Assembly: GCF_032118995.1 (NCBI RefSeq)
Contig: NC_092657.1
Span: forward strand, 7,007,391-7,071,390
Reading direction: 5' to 3'
Length of the DNA: 64,000 bases
DNA from: Asterias amurensis
Lineage: Eukaryota > Echinodermata > Asteroidea > Forcipulatida > Asteriidae
The first letter of the stretch is position 1. Each line of letters begins with the position of its first letter. Below are positions 43,026-55,800 of this stretch, piece by piece. The translations under genes were made by a program, and so were the position numbers. The notes under the pieces are model-generated. The model was not told where the DNA came from and did no database searches. It was given only the letters and a program-made list of their open reading frames with translations.

Positions 43026-43415
43026 TTAAAGGCGGTGGACACTATTGGTAATTACTCGAAAATAATTATTAGCACGAAACCTTACTTGGTAACGAGTAAT
43101 GGGGAGAGGTTGATGGTATAAAACATTGTGAGAAACGGCTCCCTCTGAAGTGCAATAGTTTTCGAGAAAGAAGTAATTTTCCACGAATTTGATTTCGAGA
43201 CCTCAGATTTAGAACTTGAGGTCTCGAAATCAAACTATCTAAACACACACAACTTCGTGTGACAAGGGTGTTTTTTCTTTCATTATTATCTCGCAAGTTC
43301 GATGACCGATTGAGCTCAAATTGTCACAGGTTTGTTATTGTATGCATGTTTTGAGATACACCAACTGTGAAGGCTAGTCTTTGACAATTACCAATAGTGT
43401 CCACTGTCTTTAAAG
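43026..43415 (-). mobile_element. Family A MITE, full-length copy, reverse orientation
   Basis: Begins TAAAGGCGGTGGACACTATT and ends ACCAATAGTGTCCACTGTCT, TTAAAG. About 390 bp with an intact GAGACCTCAGATTT / AACTTGAGGTCTCGAAATC palindrome. Together with the copy at 59382 it gives the best family consensus in the window. Confidence 0.88.
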
Positions 43416-43540
43416 ACCAGCTGGAGCTGTTTATAACCGGTTTGTTTTCAGGTATGTTTAGATGCATAAATAACTACGCGCTAGTTACGGGCGATGTGGA
43501 CACTATCGGTGAGTCGCCTTTTAACCAAAACGGCATTGAA

Positions 43541-43665
43541 TGGGAATAAAAGAGTATAGTGACTCGTTCCGTTTTAAATCTCGGCTCGGGCCTTTATCAC
43601 ACGGTAACGACCCTGTCGGTTTTAAACGGCAGTTTAAGAATGCGTCGCTACCCTTTTATTCCCTT
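43541..43665. mobile_element. Family H foldback MITE, copy 2
   Basis: GGGAATAAAAGAGTATAGTG to GCTACCCTTTTATTCCC, matching the copy at 37576 along its length. It lies just outside the left end of the Mutator-like element. Confidence 0.78.
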
Positions 43666-43774
43666 TTTTAGTGATAAATCCTGTGTCTTTCCGTCCAGCG
43701 GATCCGCGTACCTATCTGCTGGCAGCCGCTCGTTGACAAGGGTTTTAGGGTGTCAGAAGTTCGAGTAAAATCAC

Positions 43775-43783
43775 CCACTTGTA
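43775..43783. repeat. Target-site duplication, left (CCACTTGTA)
   Basis: Identical 9-mer on both sides of the 43784-48661 element; joining the flanks would restore one copy. Confidence 0.75.
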
Positions 43784-44129
43784 TAGTCTTGGCCCAAGAC
43801 GATGGTGCTTGATTCTGGATAGTGTACTACGCGCGGTTGAATCGCCAAAGCGCGCCCGCCACGGTATGATTTAGTTACGTGGACGGCTTGAAATCTAGAC
43901 TACACTCTGCAAGCTACCATCGTCTTGGCAATCCTGCAGCGCTGTGTTAACTTTTTCATTGTTTTCTGCTACAGCTTTGCAACGGACCAATCAGCGTGCG
44001 ATCGTTGTAATAAATTAACATAATGTATTAGTTGACCCCGGGGTCATTCATGTTATGATTACACGGCATTGGCAGCTCCGTGTTTGTCGTGGAGGAAAAA
44101 TCGTAAGAAAATAGGAAATATTCACAATT

Positions 44130-44321
44130 ATGAATGCTAAAGATGAACAAGTGAGCCGAAGCTATATTGATCTGCTATCCAGATGGCAATTAATGAACGA
44201 CTATGTCAAAATATACCAGCTAGTGCCCTCTCTGCGGACGGTCTGGTTTTGCGATAAACTCCGTCAGTTCTCGTGTGCTTCGTCTGCTGCAGTTAGGCAG
44301 TTGGACCATGTCCGGGTGTGA
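44130..44321 (+). CDS. Small ORF inside the Mutator-like element
   Basis: 63 codons, MNAKDEQVSRSYIDLLSRWQ, LMNDYVKIYQLVPSLRTVWF, CDKLRQFSCASSAAVRQLDH, VRV. It starts 185 bp inside the left TIR with an A-rich leader (AATATTCACAATT ATG). The residues are well mixed and helix-prone. Possibly the first exon of the element's own gene; CAAAGTG|GTGAGT at about 44420 is a donor candidate further on. No family recognised. Confidence 0.3.
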   Translation: MNAKDEQVSRSYIDLLSRWQLMNDYVKIYQLVPSLRTVWFCDKLRQFSCASSAAVRQLDHVRV

Positions 44322-45771
44322 ATATACTATGGGAAACTAGAGCATGATACATACAACCAACGTTTGCAACTGAGCAAGTCATGGATCCCAAGTCATTATG
44401 TAACTGTCAGTGTCACAAAGTGGTGAGTGGAGAGAATCTTGTTTATATTGATCGAATCTGTCTAGAATTAGAAAACGTAAAGTCATAAAGTAGTCATTGT
44501 TTGTCATGTTTGAATACTTCAAAACTTGTTGTTATTTATGTAGGTAGACCTCCTTCCTGCTAAATAGTAGTGCTATTTCATCATGCGAAGCACAATTTTC
44601 TTGTGTCTCACTTATGGAAGGGCAGCTCGTAAAATGATTGCCTCACCAAAATTCACTTCGCATTTGCATTCGAAGGAAGTATGAGCCTACTCCTTGGTTT
44701 TGTTTCGGTTTGGAACGAACATAGTCCAGCTTTATGTGAGATTGGATTTGTCTGACTCGAGTCACCAACACTTCAATGCACACAGATACATATCCCTTGA
44801 TTTGAAAATGGCTCGTGGCTGAAATTTTCTGTTTTTAACTTACACTTTTCTTCTGTGCACATAACACTTGTTTACAATTGCTATAGTTGGGTTGATTGAT
44901 GATCGTAACCCTCGCTGGTCAACGGTTTAATATTAATAATCAAAACAGATATACATTTTACATTAAGCTTGATGCAGAAAAAGTTTAGCACAATGAGACC
45001 CAATATAATCACTGAACTTATTCTATGATTTGTATTTGTTTCATTCTTCTGATAGGGCACATTTCCAGGACAGGAGTCTGTTTTTAGAGAACTGCTGCAT
45101 GCCCACCTTGGAGTACTGATGCTTTTTGGGCCTCGTCTTGTCAGATGTCGACTGCTCTGCAATTAAGGAATGGAGTTCTTGATTCAAGAGAGACAAATCT
45201 GTGACAGAATCAAGATTCAAGCGTATATAATTGTGGAAGAGATATTTTGCTGTTTTGCAGAGGAAGTCTCAAGAGAAAAGGAAAAGATGGAACATCATAT
45301 TAACTGTCAATCAAGAAAGACATATGTGAAGAACTGTCCTCTACATTTTGCTGCAAAGTTCCACCACTGTATCACAATTTATTGTCGACATGTATCATAC
45401 CATACCAATACAGAGATGGACTTTCAATTTCAAGATGAGTTTACATAGCTTTTTCAACCCTGTGGGAACTGTGTGCATACTCTTAGCAACCGATGCTTTT
45501 GGACTGGGGTTGATGTTTGTCATTATTTTGAACACCAAGATGAAAATGTACAACTAAGTGGAAGAGTTGGGCGAGATGAGCAACATGGTCTTTCAACTGC
45601 CATAAACTATCTATGACACAGAGAATCAGATGAAAACTGCATTGCACCCCACAATGTAGAAGAGTGGTCGTAGGCTCAGCCACTCACACAAGTACATAGT
45701 ACAAACAGTATTGTGTATAACTGCTGTGATACCTGTGCACTTTAAATGCTGCTGTGGGAAAGCCTGTGATT

Positions 45772-46346
45772 GGCGACTAGTGGTGCGCACTACGATTGAT
45801 GTCGAAATCGCAACTAGTTATTGCTTAGCCGAGGTTGCGACTGCCATTATTCACCTACTCCGTAAATCGAGCCACCACAACAACTAAAATAGTTGCGACT
45901 ATTCCTGCTTGCTGAACAAATTGTGTCGCTCACAGTCACGACTTTTCACGACAACATAATTTACCTATGAAACACAACCAGACATCAGTAAGCCTATGGG
46001 CCACTAGTGTAAGTTACTACTCGACTAGTCACACCTCAAAAAGTCATGACTACGACACTAGTCACGACTTGTTTGCCGCAGGGGCAATATGGTAAATTTC
46101 GTGCTTAGAGGATTGAAGGATTTGTCACTGGTGTCACTGACTGTGTTTCGTAAGTAAATTATGTTGCCATGAATAGTCGTGAGCGATACAATAGACAGTT
46201 CACCAAACAGGAAGTTGTTACTATTTTTGTAGTACACGATTATTTAATTAGGAATTAAAAAAAGTAGTCGCAACACGACTAGTGATTTTAATAATCTCGA
46301 CTGTGCGACAAGTTTGACAGTGTGTCGCACTAGTCGCCCAGCCCTA
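45772..46346. mobile_element. Family D inverted-repeat MITE
   Basis: The ends GGCGACTAGTGGTGCGCAC and GTGTGTCGCACTAGTCGCC are inverted. The inner arms also pair (GTGTCGCTCACAGTCACGAC, CAACATAATTTACCTATGAA against TTCGTAAGTAAATTATGTTG, GAATAGTCGTGAGCGATACA). CGACTAGT motifs are repeated. 575 bp, noncoding, nested in the Mutator-like element. Confidence 0.72.
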
Positions 46347-46862
46347 GACATAAAGTGACACAATCCTTAAATCATTTCAGCGTGAGTTTTACTCCATTGC
46401 ACCTGGAGCAAATAATACGCCGCAATGCATTTTGGGGCATGAAAAATGACTATAGTGTGTTGAAGTTGCGACTATTTGAGGCACGAATAGTTGAGAAGCA
46501 AATTTCACTAGTCGCTCAGGCTTTAATTGTGGGGTATTCTTGTTTTAGCCTGTTTACAAACCTGATCATTTTAATAGCCACTGTTCTGTGAAGAATTTGT
46601 GTTTGGCAATAAAGAAATCAATTTTATGAACAAGTAATTTGTGTTGGCCTTTATTTAGAAATAATTTTAATTAAACTGTATCAATTGTTTTTAGACACAA
46701 TACATCATTGTTAATTATAACATACTATTAGGTATTCATGTGATTGTGACACAATTAGTAGCCCTAAAGTTTAATACATGTGCAAAGTCGATGAGTCGAT
46801 GCATGAACGACAATTAAATTGTACATGTTCAGTGAATAGTGTTTGCTGTAGTAAAACTACTA

Positions 46863-48012
46863 AACTGCGCCAATAAAGTATCTAAACACTTACAAATAGT
46901 CAGATTTATCGGAACCTGAATTAGTATGCCAAAGAATAATTATTCATTTCTATTCACCGTTAATTTCTGCACATTTTGACACATCTTGTGTTGCGCTACG
47001 ATGTTGTTTAGTGGATTTATGGACACTTGAGTGGCTTAAGGTCGAATTTCAAAAGTTGCAAAAGCCCCTATTCACCCCAATTCCAGAAGGGAACTCACAT
47101 AAGCATCACACTCAGACAAAATCAAGACAAAAGACACAAACTCGTTTCGTTTACTTGACCATGAAATTTATGGCCGTATCTTTAACTCTAAAACTGCTGA
47201 TATCCTGTCCTCAATACTTGGTGTGTCCTCCATCACTGTTAACGGCAAGGAGTCGTCTTCTCATACTCCAAACGAGACATCTGATCTGTCCCTGGTCAAT
47301 CCCCTGCCATTTCCTGATCAGGATGCGTCGCAATCCCTCGAGAGTGGTGTCAGGCTTGATGGACTTGTTCACTTTCTTCTGCTGCAGAAGCCACACTCGG
47401 GCGGCCACTCCTTGGCAGGTTGTCCACATTTCCCTGAGCTTGGTAGCCATTCCACCATTTTACTGACCGTCGCTGGTGACGTTCCAACTTGATGAGCTGC
47501 AGCTCGAATCGACATACCGGCTTCTATCAAACCAACGATCCGTCCTCTTTCCTGTTTGGTCAGTTGAGCCATCTTTCCTGTTATCTTGAAACACCTTTCC
47601 CTGTCTTACCATAATCAGGGATTCTGGCTCTTAACCCATTTTGTTGTATGCCTCCCATCTTTGACCCCTTTGCTTGGTTACTGACAATTATTGCTGATGT
47701 TCATCGCAACCGATTTATCCAAAACGCGACAAACAAATCATTTATAAAGGGCGGGCAAAAGAAACGCTGATCTTACTCGTCACAATACAACGATTTAGCT
47801 TGAATAGGGGCTTTTGCAACTTTTGAAATTCGACCTTAAGCCACTCAAGTGCCCAGAAATCCACCAAACAACATCGTAGCGCAACACAAGATGTGTCAAA
47901 ATGTGCAGAAATTAACGGTGAATAGAAATGAAAAATTATTTTTTGGCATACTATTTCAGGTTCCGATATATCTGACCATTTGTAAGTGTTTAGATACTTT
48001 ATTGGCGCAGTT
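46863..48012. mobile_element. Tc1/mariner element with about 215-bp TIRs
   Basis: The left arm begins AACTGCGCCAATAAAGTATC and the right arm ends GATACTTTATTGGCGCAGTT; the arms remain paired to about 47085 and 47797 (CAAAAGCCCCTATTCA). TA dinucleotides flank both ends (46861-46862 and 48013-48014), the expected target duplication. The interior carries a deleted Tc1 transposase on the minus strand. Nested in the 43784-48661 element. Confidence 0.85.
47211..47572 (-). pseudogene. Tc1/mariner transposase, internally deleted
   Basis: ATG 47572: MAQLTKQERGRIVGLIEAGM, SIRAAAHQVGTSPATVSKMV, EWLPSSGKCGQPAKEWPP, the N-terminal helix-turn-helix of Tc1-type transposases. After a deletion the frame shifts to WTTCQGVAARVWLLQQKK.., TLEGLRRILIRKWQGIDQGQ, IRCLVWSMRRRLLAVNSDGG, HTKY, the C-terminal tail (W..I......L..SM.RR......GG.T.Y). 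The whole catalytic DDE core between them is gone, so it cannot be active; only DNA binding could remain. Confidence 0.8.
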
Positions 48013-48661
48013 TATATACGGTATCATGGAGGTTTCTACCTCCATGTGAGTATAATAATATGCACTGTGGGTAGTTCGTCTGTCAGTGGTTCATGTGATC
48101 TGCCTGCCCACGACAAATCATTCGGGGAAGTATAAAACTATGAAACAAACACGACACGTAACGAAGATGCAAGCATTTTGTTTCTTAATTCCTCCTTTGT
48201 CAGTTTTCTCTCAGACATTCTGTAGTCAGCTATTCTTCAGAATAACGACAATAATTATTATTGGGTTTTCTGGGAAAAGGTAATGTAGAATTTAAATCCC
48301 TGCAATGCGTTCGTTTAGTATGGCTAGGCAAACCACACTATAGTATCACTCGTTCGTCCGGTACGTCCGACCGTGGCCCGACTTCATTTCATGCTGCTGG
48401 GCGCTGCCATGTTGTTCATATTATATCGAATATGCATTATACAACCTTGACAACGGCCTTATTTACATAATACGGCAACGCCCACAGTGCACGCAGCGCT
48501 GCAGGATTGCCAAGACGATGGTAGCTTGCAGAGTGTTGTCTAGATTTCAAGACGTCCACGTAACTAAATCATACCGTGGCGGGCGCGCTTTGGCGATTCA
48601 ACCGCGCGTAGTACACTATCCAGAATCCAGAATCAAACACCATCGTCTTGGGCCAAGACTA

Positions 48662-48670
48662 CCACTTGTA
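48662..48670. repeat. Target-site duplication, right (CCACTTGTA)
   Basis: Second copy of the 9-mer flanking the Mutator-like element. Confidence 0.75.
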
Positions 48671-48947
48671 TGGTATCCCTCCTTTCTGCTCGCCGGCGGG
48701 AAGGGGGGTAAACAAAACTGTCATTTACACACACATGGATTCCCACTTTTATCATAACAACATATTTTTCTTCAACTACGATATTCAGTAACAAATGCAT
48801 CATTTAAACCGTAGCATGAAATATTGGGAAATTCTTCAACAGAAGTACGTAACATATCGTTATGTTTAAAGCTATGAGTTAACTGGTGTAAACGTTGACT
48901 TGTTTTTTAAACAAACCAGAAGTAAACAAGCCAGAAGTGTTTTTGTC

Positions 48948-49012
48948 CATTACAAGGGTGTTTTTTCTTTCATTGTTATCGCGCAACTTTGACGACCAGT
49001 TGAGCTCAAACT
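48948..49012 (-). mobile_element. Family A fragment (about 65 bp)
   Basis: ACAAGGGTGTTTTTTCTTTC, ATTGTTATCGCGCAACTTTG, ACGACCAGTTGAGCTCAAAC match the interior of family A in reverse orientation; both ends are lost. Confidence 0.7.
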
Positions 49013-49295
49013 TTCATACTCCTTGTTTGAATCTGTTTTAACCAAGTGCAACTAATTAGTTGCGTGTAAAAGACGAGAAGTAGTCAATAAATTCAAAAAG
49101 GGAAATTTAATAAGCTCAGTAATAAGCAAAACAAAATAAATTTAACTTAAAGACGAACAATCTCATAACATTATATAATATCGTGATTAATAATTTTTCA
49201 TTTGTTACTCGATTTCACGAGCTGTATACAACCCTAGTTTCACATGTTGATTGTCGTTAAAAAAAATATGGTAAATGTTTGACATAAAGAGATCT

Positions 49296-49540
49296 GGGCC
49301 CAATATTATAGAGCTGCTTAAGCAAAAATATTTGCTTAAGCAGAAACATCCTTGCTTAGTAAAACCAGACTACCGGCCAAGACTCAACCCAATTGTTATG
49401 CTAAGTAAACAACAGCTAAATACCAGTCACAAGCAAGATATATGGCATGACATTTTGGCCAGTAACATGTGTAAAATAAGCGAGCTATTTTCGTGCTTAA
49501 GCAAATTTTTTGCTTAAGCAGCTCTATGAAATTGGCCCCA
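49296..49540. mobile_element. Family C (hAT-like) MITE, well preserved
   Basis: GGGCCCAATATTATAGAGCT, GCTTAAGCA at the left pairs with TGCTTAAGCAGCTCTATGAA, ATTGGCCC at the right. It lies immediately 3' of the fibrinogen-domain gene (minus strand), within or just beyond its 3' UTR. Confidence 0.78.
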
Positions 49541-49640
49541 GGGCTAATTAAGTTTTAAAAATTTACTTAAACTTTTCAACGGGGAGATTTCCCCAGAATG
49601 CCGTTACCTGTTATGGGTTACTCACCACACTAGGGCTAGC

Positions 49641-49891
49641 TTAAATTCGGCTTCTAATTTTCATCTCGGAAAACTTGAGTGAGCGGTAATTGTTAAAGCT
49701 ATTCCACATGAATCCACCCAGACGGCTGTATTCGGCATGGTGGAAATAAAGCCCGTTCAGATTGGACGAAAGACAGAACCTGAACCACCAGCCCCCTGGA
49801 TACTCATGTGCGCAGTTGCCTACGGCATTGACGTCGTTGTCTTTGTCTTTGGTCGTGAAGCCCATTCTCTGGTGGGATTTTAACCCGTCAG
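49641..49891 (-). CDS. Fibrinogen-related gene, exon 5 (C-terminal P subdomain)
   Basis: Acceptor TATTTCAG precedes it. Encodes [20 protein letters not shown], the calcium-binding loop, the [14 protein letters not shown] disulfide loop and binding-pocket aromatics, ending KIRSRI and TAA 49641. Confidence 0.9.
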
Positions 49892-52800
49892 CTGAAATAT
49901 AAAAACACGAGGTCATAGTCATAAAACTACAGGTATGTGATATAGGATACAGAGGGGTAAGTATGAATTGGGCTTTTATGTTGCCTAGGTTATAACCACA
50001 ATGCACAAACTGAGAGGATTCTTTTGTGAGAGATGTGAGATAATTCTCACAATCCGACACAGCTCAGTTGCAGGGCCTATTTGACAGAAGAGTATGCCGC
50101 AACATGAGTACACCAATCACTCTTACCATGTACGTACACGATGAGTCCAACATTAATAGTGTACGTACATAATAACTTCATGTACGTACACGATAGGTTC
50201 CAAAACTGATCGTGTACCCTCCGTGATAAGTCTAAACAAATATCGTGGATAATAAATACATGATAACTTACTGGGTATAGTTTACATAAATGATAGATCC
50301 AAACGTATCATGTACTTATGCGATAAGTCCCAAACGAACATGATGCACGATATGTTATTATGTACGTACACGATAAGTTAATGTGTACGTACACGATACG
50401 AGAGATATTTTGTGTATCTTTCGGGCGACCATACGCTTCAGAATCTTTACTATTCCTATTCAGTATAAATTGCTTAAGGCAAGGCATTCTGTAAGTTACC
50501 CCTCCTTGGTTGGCATTAGAGAGTTTCCGTTTGACAACGGATGGTTCTGGTGACGGTCAGTAGTTTTCAGCCAAACGTTGTCGTTTTCAGCAAAACGCAG
50601 ATTCATCCGAAGTACTTTCCTAAAAATTTAGGGAAGACCGTCCTCAAAGCCGACGCATGCGCAGATTATGCCAAATGTCATCATATCCTCCGTAGAACCA
50701 TTCGTCGTCAAAAACGAAAACTCTCTACAAAGGCGCTTCTGATTAAATGTATCACTGCCTTAAAAAGTGAATTCGTCTTACTTGCATTTCCTGTGTAACC
50801 CTCCACTCGCAGCATGTAGTTCTCACTCGCATCAGCGACGGTGAAGGAGTCATACTTGGCATACCCGGTAACCTGATCGAAATCTTGAACATCCACGCGT
50901 AGTTGGTACTCGCCCTGAGCGGTCAGAAGGTGCAAGTTGTCATTACCGAGCCAAAACTCTCCATCTACATTCCCAAAGCCACGGCTGTAGCTGGCATAGT
51001 CCAAAGAGAAATCTACACTGCCGTCCTGGCGCCGCTGGAACACCTAAAAGTTCACACAATATATTTAGAAGTTGTAAATTTGTATTGAATTTGTGACGTC
51101 ATTCATTCACTACAGCGTGTTATCTTACCGTCCATCCACCACCGTCTGTTTCCATATCACAATACACCTGGAAAGCCTGACTGGAGCGTAGAGGTCGTAC
51201 CATGTACACACCGCTCACCGACGCACCGATCGCAAGAATATCAGAACAATCCCGTGGGAACACATCTGTTGAGGTAGGGAGAAAACAAAACATAAACCCT
51301 CAATTACATAACTGCTAAAATTACTGCTGTATTGCTTTGATTGGACGCTCCAGAGCTTTAAATTGAGCCTGCCATTGAGATAGAATAGTCCTCATCTGTA
51401 ACAGGCCCTTTTCGCGGGCTTAGAAACCTGAACCCAAACTTCATTATAATACTGACTTCAAAACTCATTTTAAACCTGACACTGGAAATGGGTTAATAAC
51501 TGAAAAGAAAAAGAAAATTTGCTGTTAAGTTCTTGAGATCTGGTCCAACTTTTTGTCGACCCATAAATAATGTTCAAACAGGGGACATGGTAAACCCAAT
51601 TTCAATATTCAATGATCATCGGGTCTATAACTAAAAACTACTTCCGGTTGACCTTTAACTAAAGGTCAACATGGGGTGAAGGTAACCAGAGTTCAACCGT
51701 CATTGCTCAAAGGTTCTGGAACTAAGCAGAAACTGATAATGGCGTATGTGCTTCATGAGATAATTAGGTCCCACTTTCGTTTGACCAGAAATAAGATCAA
51801 CACGGAGCCATGGTAACACACGAGTTCAATCTTCAATACTTATGGGTTTTAAAACTGAAAGTAAATTGAACTATTTTGGGTGTATAGTGCTTGAAATTTG
51901 TGTTCGACTTCCGGTTAACCCGGAAGTAAAGGTCAATTTAGGATCATAGTATCCCAAGGCTAATGTTCAATGAGCAAGGGGTTCAAAACTGAAAAAAAAA
52001 TTGTACATGTAGTTTATGAGATAACTAATGTTTCTCTCCTGGTTGACCCGGAAGTAAATGTCAACGTGGAGTTACGGTAACCAGGTCAACTTTCAACGCT
52101 CAAAGGGTCAAGAACTGAAAATAAATTGAAAATCGGTTGTGTAGTTTCTCGAGATAATTGTCCCACATCCGGTTGACCCGTAAGTAAAGGTCAACATGGG
52201 GTTAGGCAAACCAAAGTTCCATATTCAATGCTCAAAGGATCTATAACTGTAAAGAAATTGAAAATCAGTTGTGCAGTTCTTGAGATATGATCCCATTTCC
52301 GGTTGACTCTGAAGTAAAGGTCAACATGGGGTCACGGTTACAAACAAGTTTTAAAATCGGCTGAGTATTTTTTAAGATATGATGCTACAACGATTGAGTA
52401 TTTTACACATTTAAATGAAGATCGGGTGGCTATTATAATAATAAGCTTTGAATTACAATAACTCGAGACCCAATGACGTCACAATGTGCTTGTCATACCA
52501 TGGTCATACTAACCAATCCGTTAATGATGTAACTTAACCCAATCCTATACGCTTACCTCCTTCCGTCGTGGTCGCAAATTCATCAGTTGCATCAGAATCG
52601 TCAGTATCGGAGGTATCTACCAACAAAAGTAAAAGCAAGAGGACTTTAAAGTCACCTGGAAGTGGTATTTCGTCAAAATAAAGCTTTTGTCACCAAGATT
52701 ATATGTTTTGATGAGTGAAATGTAAATAAACAATTAACTAAGGTTCTAAAAAACTAGCTCTAATTTTGTTCACTAATTTAAGATTAGGCCCAGACTCGTT

Positions 52801-55800
52801 AGGGCGCCGACCGATGACGATCGAGGGGTGGGACCGAGATGAAATACATCACTATCCAACCGCCATTTTGGACGAATCCAACGCGAAATTCAAATATTCA
52901 TCTTCCCAAAAACATTCGTCACTCTGTAAGAGCAGGAATACGAAGTACTTCCTAATGCTACTCTCACACTAGGGAGAATGGAAATTTGCTTACGAACGGA
53001 AATATTTAACAATCGTTCAAACTTCGCAACATTCGCCGTGTCCTCGTAAGCGTTGGTAACAAATTCGGTACGTTCACACGTCATTCTCCACCTCCTTATG
53101 AAATCGGTCACTTTATGCTGCTCTCACCACACGGCAAATATGCTAGCGAATATGCTAACGAACTCCTTATTTGACAATCGCTCAAACTTTGCAACATTCG
53201 CCGTATTTTCGTAGGCGTTGGTAACAAATTCTACCTTCACAAATTATTCCCCACCTCCTTACGAAGATCGGTCAATTTAGAAACCGGTTTCTTAGTGTCA
53301 GCTATGGAGGTTCACAAGTGGACATCTGCTTTTCTGCTATCAGAAAAGCAGAAAAGCAAGTTAAACGTTGTTTCCTGAAGCATTTTACCACTTTTCTGCT
53401 TTTCTGCCTGCCTCCCTAACAGTGGATTGAACGTTTTAATTACATCCATTTTCTGCTTTTCTGCTTTTCTGATTTCAGAAAAGCAAATTTTACCTATTCA
53501 CCTACACTGGTGGTCTTAAAGTGGACATCTTTTTTTTGGGTTTCCTGGACGCAGAAAAGTGGATTGAACGTTTTAGTTCAATGCCCTTTTTTACTCTTCC
53601 GCTAGCCGAAAATCAGATTGGACGTGTTGTTTCACAGTGGCTCAAAAAGGGACATCCTCTTTATCTGGATTTCCGCAACCCTTTACCGCTCGACAACCCC
53701 CTGTAATAAATGGACGCTTCCCAGTCGCGCGGCTTAATTGCCTTTGATGTTCCTTGTCCCGATTATTTGACCCGTCTAAAAGAAAGAACCAACATCCCTC
53801 AACAAATACCCCCCCCCCCCCCAAACAATAGAGGTATTTGTGTGGAAATTTGAATTTCCCCAATAAACATATAGTTCAGGGGGGCGGGGACGCGTGGTCC
53901 AGTAGTAGTTGGCATAATGTAGTCACAACCTAGAAAGTTAAAGGGGATTGGGATAACGGGCATTGGGCCCAATATACCAATAAACGAACCAATATACGAA
54001 CAATATTATTGTTTGGTAGAATCAAATTAACGGCCAAGACTCCACTCGATTGTTATTATGTTTCAACTCCAATGCCTAAAACTTGTTCACATGTTGACAA
54101 TTGTTTTTGCTTACTGCCTCCTCTGCTTATACTAAACGCTTAAGTACGGTCTCTGTTTCCTATATACATTTATTTTTTAGATAAATAATTCATAATATAA
54201 ATTATTTATCTAAAAATAAATATATATTACAATTATTTTATTATAATTATTTTCCTTGGTTTCTTGTATGTCCTTCCTTTTCTTTATTATTGTTACATAT
54301 TTTTAATTGTTTTATAGTATCAATCTTAGTTTTAATTTTATGTTTTATGTGTATAGTAAAAAAACTGACATTTTATCCTTTTGTTTGATCACCAATTCTA
54401 ATTTATTTGTGACTGAATGGGCTTACCGCTTTTAAATGTCAATAGTCCTGTTTTTCGTTTACTGACTTGATGTTTTATTTTGTTTAAGATTGTAATTGGT
54501 GTGACTATATGACTTAAAGTCACCTGGAAGTGGTATTTTTTCAAAATAAAGCTTTTGTCACTAATGTGTTTTGATGAGTGGAATGTGAATAAACAGTTAA
54601 CTAAGGTTTTAAAAAATCGGTTATTATGTTATTTACAAATTTAAGAGTAGACCCCGACCCGAGAGGGCACTGTTCGTGACGTCAATCGAGGCAGACTTTG
54701 CCTGTAATGCGTAGAGTAAACACAATTGCAAAGTACATGTACGGACCAAGTCGTGAGTTTGTACGCTTCAAAAAACAAAAATTGTTTTTTCCGGCAATGC
54801 CGACCAGGTGTATTGCTGCTGAATGCAGAAAAACACTTTTTGAAATGTACCAACTCACGACTTGGACGTACATGTACTTTGCACGTATGTTTACTATACG
54901 CATTGCAGGCAAAGTCTGCCTCGATTGACGTCACAAAAGGGGTAGGCGGAGTCAGCCCCCCAAACAACTTTATATATTTTTTAAACATATAAATCGTGAC
55001 AAACAATTACTAAAAAAATTGTTTTATTGTTCGTGAGCATATACTCTTGTGTTTGAAAGAAAAAACAATCTATTTTCAGGTGACTTTCAATGTATTGTGT
55101 AATTTTGTAATTTTACATGATGTTTTATTATATTTATTGAATGAGTGGCCGTGTATAAACAAGTTTAAAAACAGTTACATGAGTTTATAGGCATTAATTT
55201 TCCGTGCTTCAGCAAATTCTGTGCTTTTAAGCAGCTCTATGAATTGAAATTTGGCCCGAGGCCCGTTATATCCCCGTCCCCTCTCCGTGACTGTCTAGGT
55301 TGTAACAACATTTTCAACTACTACTGGACCCACGCTTGTTTTTCCCCGGTACTTTGTTTATTGGGGAAATTCGAATTTCCATACAAATACCTCCCTCTCT
55401 TGTTTGAAGGGCGGGGGGGGGGCATTTGTTAAGGGATGTTGGTTCTTAATTCTTAAACAGCGTCCATCTGTTACAGGGGGGTGTGGAGCGGTAAAGGGTT
55501 CCGGGAAACCCAGAAAAGCAGATGTCCACTTTTAGGCCACTGTGTGACAAAATGTCTAATCTGCTTTTCGGCTAGTAGAAAAGTAGATTAATTGATTTGC
55601 CCCAACGTTCAATCTGCTTTTCTTGTTGTTTTGAGAGCGGAAAAGCAGATGTCCACTTTTCGACCTCCATATAGTCAGCGAATCTTGCGAAGACGTTTAT
55701 TCGCCGTCGATTTTCGTAAGCATCGGTAACATGGTAAAGCGTGCGTGAAAGTTGGCATCGTTCGTAAAGCCATTGTCAAGCGTTGGTGTAAGCATTCGAA

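Larger units (their letters stand above)
43784..48661. mobile_element. 4.9-kb element with 160-bp TIRs and 9-bp TSD (Mutator-like)
   Basis: The TIRs 43784-43944 and 48493-48661 are about 97 percent identical when inverted, starting TAGTCTTGGCCCAAGACGAT; the right one has an 8-bp internal duplication of TCTGGAT. Both are flanked by CCACTTGTA (43775-43783 and 48662-48670), a 9-bp target duplication. Long TIRs with a 9-bp duplication are the structural signature of Mutator-like elements, though other superfamilies with 8-9 bp duplications cannot be excluded. No transposase was recognised inside; the cargo is a 63-codon ORF near the left TIR, a family D MITE and a Tc1/mariner element. Confidence 0.72.
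53302..55672. mobile_element. Element I, large inverted-repeat element interrupting family J
   Basis: Left CTATGGAGGTTCACAAGTGG, ACATCTGCTTTTCTG pairs with right AAAAGCAGATGTCCACTTTT, CGACCTCCATA. The arms (left to about 53965, right from about 55262) share AACCAACATCCCT.AACAAAT, C-runs, GAAATTTGAATTTCCCCAAT, GTCCAGTAGTAGTTG. The interior holds a split family C element. TTTTCTGCTTTTCTG tracts expanded in the left arm (53320-53480). Noncoding. Confidence 0.65.

Noticed and set aside
47011..47466. 151-codon plus-strand frame
   Set aside because: Antisense shadow of the Tc1/mariner transposase remnant and its TIR.
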